This document shows, one piece after another, positions 34,175 to 40,321 of a stretch of DNA of 40,321 bases. The stretch's first letter is position 1; every line of letters starts with the position of its first letter. A model generated the notes under the pieces. The model saw only the letters and a list, made by a program, of their open reading frames with translations. It was not told the origin of the DNA and made no database searches. The stretch spans positions 1 through 40,321 of the forward strand of contig JAEPKX010000013.1 of assembly GCA_021375695.1 (NCBI GenBank), read 5' to 3'. The DNA comes from Candidatus Igneacidithiobacillus taupoensis. GTDB lineage: Bacteria > Pseudomonadota > Gammaproteobacteria > Acidithiobacillales > Acidithiobacillaceae. The position numbers and the translations under genes are program-made.

Positions 34175-36507
34175 TGATGGAAACGGCCGATCCGGCTGTT
34201 ACATTCTTGCAGGATGCCGCCCTCTCTGCCCTGGATTTTTCCAAAATCCGAGAGCATTGGCGTTCGGCCTGTGCCCATGTCTACGGGGAACGTTATGTTG
34301 ATCATGTGAGCCCCTGGGTTAGTGCCGAGGAAGTCCAGCTCCGTCTGCTCGAGAGTGCCGCAGTGGGGGCTCGTCTCCAGAGCGGCGCCGTTTTACCCCT
34401 GACCCCATTACCCGATATTACGGAACTGCTGCACTTGGCAGCCAAGCCCGAGGCACTCCTGTCGGGGTCAGAAATACGACGGGTTATCCTGGTTCTGGAA
34501 GCGTTGACAGGTTATGCCGATTTCTGTCAAGGCGCAGGGGGTTTGTTACAAGAGCAAGAGCCTTTACTACGCCCCAATTCCCAGCTCATGGCCCGTTTGC
34601 GCGAAAGTATCGACAGTGATGGCATCTTGCTGGACAGTGCAAGCCCCGCATTGGGAAGCTTGCGTTCGCAGCTGCGTCGGCAGCGCAATCAGGTACAACA
34701 ACAGCTCCAGTCGTTGCTTCGGGATCGTGACCGCCGCGAGATTTGGCAGGAAAACTCCATCGTGCAACGAGGAGGACGCTATGTGTTACCCGTCAAGGCC
34801 AATTTCAAAGGTCGACTAAAGGGAATAGTGCACGACCGCTCGGCCAGTGGCGAGACCCTGTTCATGGAACCTTTGGACCTGATCGAAGCCAATAATCAGT
34901 TAGTAGAACTGCAAGCTGCCGAGCAGGGAGAGGAAGAGCGCATACTGCGTTCCCTGACCGCCTGGCTTGGGAAGGAAGCCCAGGCATGCGCGATCGCCTT
35001 GCAGGTCATGGGAAGAATGGACGCCATTCGTGCTGGCCTGGAGTTGGGTAGCCGCTGGCAAGGGGAGTTTCCCGTCTTTGTCGGCCAGGCTTGTTTTGAT
35101 CTCCAGGAGCTACGCCATCCATTGTTGATGCTCCATCATGGCGACCGGGTCGTGGCGAATGATCTTGCCCTGGGGAATTCCACCTGGCAAATCCTGATCA
35201 CGGGTCCCAATACCGGCGGAAAATCCGCTTTGCTCAAGGCGGTGGGGCTTGTTCATCTGCTCACCTTCCTGGGATTACCAGTGCCGGCGCGGGGGCAGGT
35301 AGGTTATTTTCGTCAGATTTTCACCGTCTTTGGCGACGCCCAGGATATCCAGGCCGATTTGTCCAGTTTTTCTGGTCAGATGCAGCAGGTGCGCCGCATT
35401 TTGGCACTTGCGGATGACCAGAGCCTGGCGCTCCTGGATGAATTGGGTAATGGCACTGACCCTCGGGAGGGGGCTGCGCTAGCCCAGGCAGTGGTTGCCG
35501 AATTGGGCCGCCGCCGCTGTCGCACCTTGCTCAGCAGCCACATGGCCGTTCTCAAACGCTATGCCCTCCAACAGGAGGGGGTCCAACTGGGAGGGATGGG
35601 CTTTGATCTGGAAAGCCTACGCCCTACCTACCGTTTGCAATTGGGAGTGGCTGGCTCCAGCCAGGGATTGCGAATCGCTCGGCGGATCGGCTTACCGCCG
35701 GTGGTATTGGCCCAGGCCGAAGCCCTCCATGCAAGTGAGCAGGAGAACTGGGAAGGTTGGGAGGCGCGCCGGGAAGCCCTGTTGCAGGAGGCAGAGGAAA
35801 AGCTGGCCCAAGCGCGACAGTTGGTCCTGGAGCAGGAAACCCTCCGCAGTCAGGCCGCCAAGGAATTGCAGCGGGTGGCCGAAGAGCGTCAACGGGCCGC
35901 CCGTATGGAACAGGTAAAATGGGAACAGTTACTTCGGGATGCCCGCCAACAGGTCCGCACTGCCATCGCTACCCTCAAACAGGGCCGCAATACCCAGGCA
36001 GTGAGCGCGCTGCTGGATGATTTGGACAAGCGGATGCCCAAACCCCCGGAAGATACCGTGCCTTTGCCTGTTGTGGGTGAGCGGGGACTGTTTTTGCCAC
36101 TGCGTGTTCCCGTTGAAATCCAGCGGGTGGATCCTGCCGCCGGGCGCTTGCAGATCGCTGTGCGGGGCAAGCTGCTCTGGATTCCTGCGGCTCAGTTCCA
36201 ACCCGATGCCAAGCTACAATTACCCAGGGAGCGTGGTCGCAGCCAGTACGCAGCGCCGGAAGATCAGCCTTGGCGCCTGGACCTGCGTGGTCAGCGTCGG
36301 GAGGAGGCAGAGCTTACCTTGTTACGCTATGTAGATGATGCCATTGCCGCTGGGAGGGGGCAGATTGTCATCCTGCATGGGACGGGCGATGGGATTCTTG
36401 CCGAGATGGTGCGGACCTTTGCCAGGGAGGATCCGCGTGTCCTGGCCTGGCGCATGGCCACACCCGAGCAAGGCGGTGGCGGCGTGAGCGAGCTGGAACT
36501 ACGCTGA
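34174..36507 (+). CDS. mutS2: MutS2 family ATPase with Smr nuclease domain
   Basis: MutS2 (777 aa) lacks the mismatch-reading domain of MutS. In studied bacteria it suppresses recombination or splits collided ribosomes. The MutS core has IVHDRSASGETLFMEPLDLIEANN. Walker A is GPNTGGKS (residues 344-351), Walker B is SLALLDELGNGTDPREGAAL. A long coiled coil runs over about residues 515-600 (EALLQEAEEKLAQARQLV...). The C-terminal Smr domain shows LDLRGQRREEAELTLLRYVD and ILHGTGDG. It starts on the last base of yqeY and ends three bases before dnaG. Confidence 0.94.
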   Translation: MMETADPAVTFLQDAALSALDFSKIREHWRSACAHVYGERYVDHVSPWVSAEEVQLRLLESAAVGARLQSGAVLPLTPLPDITELLHLAAKPEALLSGSEIRRVILVLEALTGYADFCQGAGGLLQEQEPLLRPNSQLMARLRESIDSDGILLDSASPALGSLRSQLRRQRNQVQQQLQSLLRDRDRREIWQENSIVQRGGRYVLPVKANFKGRLKGIVHDRSASGETLFMEPLDLIEANNQLVELQAAEQGEEERILRSLTAWLGKEAQACAIALQVMGRMDAIRAGLELGSRWQGEFPVFVGQACFDLQELRHPLLMLHHGDRVVANDLALGNSTWQILITGPNTGGKSALLKAVGLVHLLTFLGLPVPARGQVGYFRQIFTVFGDAQDIQADLSSFSGQMQQVRRILALADDQSLALLDELGNGTDPREGAALAQAVVAELGRRRCRTLLSSHMAVLKRYALQQEGVQLGGMGFDLESLRPTYRLQLGVAGSSQGLRIARRIGLPPVVLAQAEALHASEQENWEGWEARREALLQEAEEKLAQARQLVLEQETLRSQAAKELQRVAEERQRAARMEQVKWEQLLRDARQQVRTAIATLKQGRNTQAVSALLDDLDKRMPKPPEDTVPLPVVGERGLFLPLRVPVEIQRVDPAAGRLQIAVRGKLLWIPAAQFQPDAKLQLPRERGRSQYAAPEDQPWRLDLRGQRREEAELTLLRYVDDAIAAGRGQIVILHGTGDGILAEMVRTFAREDPRVLAWRMATPEQGGGGVSELELR

Positions 36508-36510
36508 AAT

Positions 36511-38250
36511 ATGGCCAGATTTTCGCGGGAGATTATCGATAGCGTTCTCGAACGAACCGACCTGGTACGGCTGATTGAATCGCGCCTATCGCTCAAAAAA
36601 AAGGGCAAAGACTACTGGGCTTGCTGTCCATTCCATCAAGAGAAAACCGCCTCATTTTCCGTGAGCCCGGATAAACAGATTTACTATTGTTTTGGTTGTC
36701 ATGCCCATGGCAATGCCCTGGACTTTCTGATGAATTACGAGCGGCTGGATTTTCTGGAGGCATTGGAAAGCCTGGCGGAACAGGCTGGCGTCCCATTACC
36801 AAAAGAGCCAGGGTCGGCAGCCACGCTTCCAGATCAGTCCAGTGCTTTGCGCAAGGCCCTGGAAGAGAGTCTTGCGCTCTATCGGGAAGCCTTGTCCCAG
36901 CATCCCAAGGCTGCTGCCTACTGGGATTCCCGTGGCGTCAGCCCAGACAGCCGGGAGGTTTTTGCCTTGGGCTATGCCCCGCCCGAAGAGCTGATCTTGT
37001 CCCGACTTGGTCGGCAGCGGGAGAAACGGGAGCAGTTGGTAGCCGCAGGAGTACTGGGGATTGGGGAGGGGGGACGGTATTATGAGCGTTTTCGGGGCCG
37101 GGTGATTTTTGCCATCCGGGACGCCCGTGGCCGTTTGTGCGGGTTGGCCGGAAGAAGCATGGATGGCCGCGAACCCAAGTATCTCAATTCTCCAGAAACT
37201 CCCCTGTATCACAAGGGCCAAATCCTCTATGGACTGGATCGGGCCCGGGCCGGAATCCGGCGTTTGGGAAAGGCGCTGCTCGTAGAGGGGTATCTGGATG
37301 TCATAAGTTTGCATCAAGCGGGCTTTGACAATGCTGTAGCTGCCAGTGGTACGGCCTTGACCGCCATGCAGTTGGAGAATTTGTTTCGGGCCAGTCCAGA
37401 ACTCATTTTGTGTTTTGACGGGGATCAAGCCGGACGGCTCGCAGCGCAAAGGGCAATTGCATTGAGTCCGGAACATTTGCGACCTGGTCGCCTGTTGCGG
37501 GTTCTCTTGCTGCCCAATGGCGAGGATCCGGATTCCTTGATCCGACAACAAGGGTCAGATGCCTTTGCTAAGCTCCTGGAATCAGCACGGCCGGCCCTGG
37601 ATTTTTATTTGGAAGTTCTGCAAGACAATTTTGATCTTACGCGAACGGATGAGCTCGCACAGTTCCGCCGCCAAGCCCGGGAATTCGTTGGCAGGGTTGC
37701 GGATGCGGATTTGCGGGAGGTCCTCATCGAGCGATTGGCAGCAATTCCAGGAGTGCGTCTGCCCCGAAAACGCCCCCAGGCGCCCAGGATCGTGGCCCCG
37801 AACCACCCGCAATGGCGGCAGGAATGGGCCCGGGTGTTGGCACTGTTCCTGGCCTTTCCAGCAGCCCCGGCCTGGCAGCAGGTGGACCAGACATTATTGG
37901 CCCGTCATGCCGACGAGAGAGAAGAGCTTCAGGCCTTGCAACGCGCCCTTGAAATTTCCGCGAATCTACACCATCTAACACCTCAGTCGTTGTGCCTGGC
38001 TCTGGCCAAAGAGGCAGATGGGGAGAAGTTTTTGGCTCTCAGCGCGGTTTTTTCTGGAGAGCTCTGGAGCGAGACCATGGTGGAAAGTACTGTGCAGTGG
38101 ATCAATGGTGAACTTTCCCGACTGCGAAGTGTTGCATTGGGGCGCTTGGGCGATCGACTGGGTCCGGGGGCCCTGTCCATCGAGGAGCGCCAGGAGTTGC
38201 TCCGGCATCTGGGACGAAAGAAGCGTCCCAAGACGGTCAAGGGGGCTTGA
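36511..38250 (+). CDS. dnaG: DNA primase
   Basis: DnaG (579 aa) makes the RNA primers for chromosome replication and binds DnaB helicase through its C-terminus. The zinc-binding domain has Cys39, His42, Cys60 and Cys63 (CCPFHQEKTASF...YYCFGC). The RNA polymerase core shows FRGRVIFAIRD, GRSMDGREPKYLNSPETP and the TOPRIM motif VEGYLDV with metal-binding Glu259. Next come LCFDGDQAGRLAAQRA and DPDSLIR. The last 150 residues form the weakly conserved helicase-binding domain. It lies three bases after mutS2. Confidence 0.97.
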   Translation: MARFSREIIDSVLERTDLVRLIESRLSLKKKGKDYWACCPFHQEKTASFSVSPDKQIYYCFGCHAHGNALDFLMNYERLDFLEALESLAEQAGVPLPKEPGSAATLPDQSSALRKALEESLALYREALSQHPKAAAYWDSRGVSPDSREVFALGYAPPEELILSRLGRQREKREQLVAAGVLGIGEGGRYYERFRGRVIFAIRDARGRLCGLAGRSMDGREPKYLNSPETPLYHKGQILYGLDRARAGIRRLGKALLVEGYLDVISLHQAGFDNAVAASGTALTAMQLENLFRASPELILCFDGDQAGRLAAQRAIALSPEHLRPGRLLRVLLLPNGEDPDSLIRQQGSDAFAKLLESARPALDFYLEVLQDNFDLTRTDELAQFRRQAREFVGRVADADLREVLIERLAAIPGVRLPRKRPQAPRIVAPNHPQWRQEWARVLALFLAFPAAPAWQQVDQTLLARHADEREELQALQRALEISANLHHLTPQSLCLALAKEADGEKFLALSAVFSGELWSETMVESTVQWINGELSRLRSVALGRLGDRLGPGALSIEERQELLRHLGRKKRPKTVKGA

Positions 38251-38299
38251 AAAAAAGTGGGAAACCATCTTTTCGAGTGGCTATGTTTTTCTTTATAAT
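38246..38299 (+). promoter_or_regulatory. Candidate rpoD promoter region
   Basis: A perfect -10 box TATAAT lies at 38294-38299, 30 bases before the rpoD ATG, with only a poor -35 (TTTCGA, 38271-38276) at 17 bases. Across the dnaG stop, CTTGAAA (38246-38252) and CCATCT (38265-38270) resemble the two halves of a sigma-32 heat-shock promoter, though the spacing is short. The E. coli rpoD gene has a heat-shock promoter at the corresponding place inside dnaG. The sigma-32 reading is speculative. Confidence 0.45.
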
Positions 38300-38328
38300 G
38301 ATCGGCTTTCCGTGCCGTTGGACCAGCT

Positions 38329-40221
38329 ATGCGAGAAACTGAACAAACCTTGGACGTAGAATCTCAACGTTCTGAATTCAAGGCCCTGATTGCCAGAGGA
38401 AAAGAGCAGGGCTACCTGACCTATCGGGAAATCAACGATGCCTTGCCCGAGGATTTCTTTGATCCGGAGCAGATGGAAAACGTCATTTCCATGATCAACG
38501 ACATGGGGATCGAGGTCTTTGAAGATGCCCCTGAAGACGACAGTTTGCTTTTGGAGGACAACGAGGGTGGGCCAGGAGTTGCTTCGCCGGAAGTCGAAGA
38601 GGCTGCCGAGGAGGCCCTCGCCGTAGTCGAATCCGATATGGGTCGGACCAGCGATCCCGTGCGGATGTACATGCGCGAAATGGGTAGTGTGGAGTTGCTG
38701 ACCCGGGAAGGGGAAATCGAGATTGCCAGGCGCATTGAGGATGGTCTCATGCAGGTTCTGCGCGCCGTTTCTACCTGTCCTACCACCATCGAAATCCTGC
38801 TGGAAGCAGCGCGCAAGGTCGAGAATCATGAGTTGCGATTGGATGAACTCGTGGATTCGTTTATCGACCCCAATGCCATCGATGCTGCCGCCAGTGAGGA
38901 TGAGATTGCCATTGCTGGTGCAGAAGATGGGATTGGCGATGAGGATGAGGAGGATGTCGAAGACGGTTCCTTGGCAGAGGTAGACAAGGGGCCGCAACTG
39001 GAAGAGGCGCTGGAACGTTTTGCCGCCATTCGCGCTGACTACGAGGCGCTCATGGCGCTGCGTGCTGCCGGAAAAGAGCGGGACGCAGAGTATCAGGCCC
39101 AACGGCAAGTCCTTGCCAATCGTTTTCTGGAAATCAAGCTCAATTCCCGTCAAATCGATCTCATGGCCGACGCCCTTCGTTCACTCATGGAAGAAGTCCG
39201 CCAGGCAGAGCGGGAAATCATGCATATCTGTATTGATCGCGCCAGTTATCCGCGCAAAGACTTTATGCGTAATTTTCCAGGTCGGGAAGCTGATTTGACT
39301 TGGGTGGATGAACAGATTGCCAAAGGGGGCAGTTATGCTCCCAAACTGGCAGCGCATCGTGAAGAAATCCTGGCGGTCATGATGCGCATGCAAAGCATCG
39401 AGCAACGAGCTGGTTTGCCCATCGCCGAGATCAAAGAAGCGAGCCGGCTGATGTCCATTGGTGAGGCCAAGGCGCGGCGCGCCAAGAAAGAAATGGTCGA
39501 GGCCAATCTTCGTTTGGTCATTTCTATTGCCAAAAAATACACCAATCGGGGTTTGCAGTTCCTGGATCTGATTCAGGAGGGCAACATTGGACTCATGAAA
39601 GCAGTCGATAAATTCGAGTATCGACGCGGGTACAAGTTCTCCACTTATGCAACCTGGTGGATTCGTCAGGCCATTACCCGGAGTATTGCCGATCAGGCGC
39701 GAACCATCCGGATTCCGGTCCACATGATCGAGACCATCAACAAGCTCAACCGGATTTCCCGCCAGATGTTGCAAGAAATGGGTCGGGAACCCAGCCCCGA
39801 AGAGTTGGCCGAGCGCATGGAAATGCCTGAGGATAAAATCCGTAAGGTACTCAAAATTGCCAAAGAACCCATTTCCATGGAAACACCCATTGGTGACGAT
39901 GAGGACTCGCATTTGGGAGATTTCATTGAGGATCGAAATGTTCCTGCTCCCACCGATTCGGCCATCAACGCGGCCATTCGGGAAGTGGTGGAAGACTTGC
40001 TCGATACGAGTCTCACGCCGCGGGAGGCTAAGGTTCTGCGCATGCGTTTTGGTATTGGGATGAATACGGATCATACCCTTGAGGAAGTGGGTAAACAGTT
40101 TGATGTGACCCGTGAACGGATTCGCCAGATCGAAGCCAAGGCATTACGCAAATTACGCCATCCTTCTCGCTCTGAGCGATTGCGGAGCTTTGTTGACGGC
40201 GAAATCACCATCAATTCCTGA
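38329..40221 (+). CDS. rpoD: RpoD, primary sigma-70 factor
   Basis: RpoD (630 aa) directs most transcription. Region 1.1 is at the N-terminus ([23 protein letters not shown]), then region 1.2 ([29 protein letters not shown]). An acidic non-conserved insert follows (about residues 190-225, many Asp/Glu). Region 2 has [59 protein letters not shown]. Region 3 has [13 protein letters not shown]. Region 4 ends in [32 protein letters not shown]. The ribosome site before ATG 38329 is weak, but the next Met is far inside. Last protein gene of the operon. Confidence 0.98.
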   Translation: MRETEQTLDVESQRSEFKALIARGKEQGYLTYREINDALPEDFFDPEQMENVISMINDMGIEVFEDAPEDDSLLLEDNEGGPGVASPEVEEAAEEALAVVESDMGRTSDPVRMYMREMGSVELLTREGEIEIARRIEDGLMQVLRAVSTCPTTIEILLEAARKVENHELRLDELVDSFIDPNAIDAAASEDEIAIAGAEDGIGDEDEEDVEDGSLAEVDKGPQLEEALERFAAIRADYEALMALRAAGKERDAEYQAQRQVLANRFLEIKLNSRQIDLMADALRSLMEEVRQAEREIMHICIDRASYPRKDFMRNFPGREADLTWVDEQIAKGGSYAPKLAAHREEILAVMMRMQSIEQRAGLPIAEIKEASRLMSIGEAKARRAKKEMVEANLRLVISIAKKYTNRGLQFLDLIQEGNIGLMKAVDKFEYRRGYKFSTYATWWIRQAITRSIADQARTIRIPVHMIETINKLNRISRQMLQEMGREPSPEELAERMEMPEDKIRKVLKIAKEPISMETPIGDDEDSHLGDFIEDRNVPAPTDSAINAAIREVVEDLLDTSLTPREAKVLRMRFGIGMNTDHTLEEVGKQFDVTRERIRQIEAKALRKLRHPSRSERLRSFVDGEITINS

Positions 40222-40233
40222 TACCATTTGCCC

Positions 40234-40259
40234 GGCCCATTGGGTTAGTCCCATGGGCC
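40234..40259 (+). repeat. GC-rich hairpin between rpoD and the downstream tRNA
   Basis: GGCCCAT pairs with ATGGGCC (40234-40240 with 40253-40259), and inner GGG pairs with CCC after one bulged T, giving ten pairs and a 5-base loop. No T-run follows, so it is not a standard terminator. It may be an RNA-processing site that separates rpoD mRNA from the tRNA. Confidence 0.5.
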
Positions 40260-40264
40260 CCCTT

Positions 40265-40321
40265 GGGCCTGTAGCTCAGCCGGTTAGAGCAGGGGACTCA
40301 TAATCCTTTGGTCGCGGGTTC
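40265..40321 (+). tRNA. tRNA with CAT anticodon, probably tRNA-Ile2 (3' end outside the window)
   Basis: The 5' part of a tRNA: acceptor GGGCCTG, then TA and D-arm GCTCAGCCGGTTAGAGC. The anticodon loop CTCATAA has CAT in the anticodon, and the start of the T-arm GGGTTC follows. The variable region TGGTCG after the anticodon stem is the same as in E. coli tRNA-Ile2 (CAU changed to lysidine-AU) and unlike its elongator tRNA-Met. From memory, E. coli also has a tRNA-Ile2 gene near rpoD. Elongator Met remains possible, since the T-loop and 3' acceptor are not visible. Confidence 0.8.

Noticed and set aside
38293-40074. Frames of 286 and 297 codons on minus opposite rpoD
   Set aside because: Shadows of a very well-conserved gene; no independent start signals.
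1-40321. CRISPR arrays, prophage, intact transposases, toxin-antitoxin or secondary-metabolite clusters
   Set aside because: Searched for by eye; no regularly spaced repeats, no transposase or integrase motifs, and nearly all sequence is accounted for by housekeeping and flagellar genes.

Overview
The window is about 40.3 kb of gene-dense bacterial chromosome with no phage, plasmid, CRISPR array or intact insertion sequence. The flagellar gene order (fliM-N-O-P-Q-R-flhB-flhA-flhF-flhG-fliA-motA), the oxygen-dependent hemF, the outer-membrane proteins, a DoxX/DoxD-like membrane protein and an extended rpsU...dnaG-rpoD operon indicate a motile, aerobic, Gram-negative proteobacterium. An Acidithiobacillus-type sulfur oxidiser fits best, but that placement is recognition, not a computed result.

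Layout. (1) 1-10113, plus strand: the end of fliM, the switch protein FliN, the export apparatus FliO/P/Q/R/FlhB/FlhA, the polar-placement pair FlhF/FlhG, sigma-28 FliA and stator subunit MotA. No motB follows; instead a convergent gene for a degenerate EAL plus HDOD protein occupies 10148-11392. (2) 11393-11965: a non-coding stretch with a perfect 17-bp inverted repeat, then tRNA-Asn with its own promoter and terminator. (3) 12078-19587: an OprB-like porin, then cutA and dsbD (plus), facing the minus-strand group glnE-ilvE-zinc-finger protein. (4) 19642-20341: tRNA-Leu(CAA), its terminator and a small lipoprotein. (5) 20344-25726, minus: a close-packed operon purH-purD-tsaC-hemF-pyrD, preceded by a leader that looks like a transcription attenuator and by a promoter carrying a PurR-like operator. 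(6) tRNA-Glu(CTC), a decayed 0.5-kb stretch, and a TonB-dependent receptor whose promoter carries a well-formed Pho box. (7) 29270-32368, plus: a tandemly duplicated DoxX-like membrane protein, a DUF481-type outer-membrane protein, rph and rdgB, meeting a minus-strand RpoS-like sigma factor. (8) 33442-40321, plus: the macromolecular-synthesis operon rpsU-yqeY-mutS2-dnaG-rpoD, then the start of a CAT-anticodon tRNA.

How the parts work together. The first block builds, places and powers the flagellum and supplies the sigma factor for its late genes. The purH operon joins purine, tRNA t6A, heme and pyrimidine synthesis under one leader. The last block joins translation, replication priming and the main sigma factor. 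The strongest unexplained signals are regulatory: the purH leader with three mutually exclusive hairpins, and the phosphate-type promoter of the TonB receptor.
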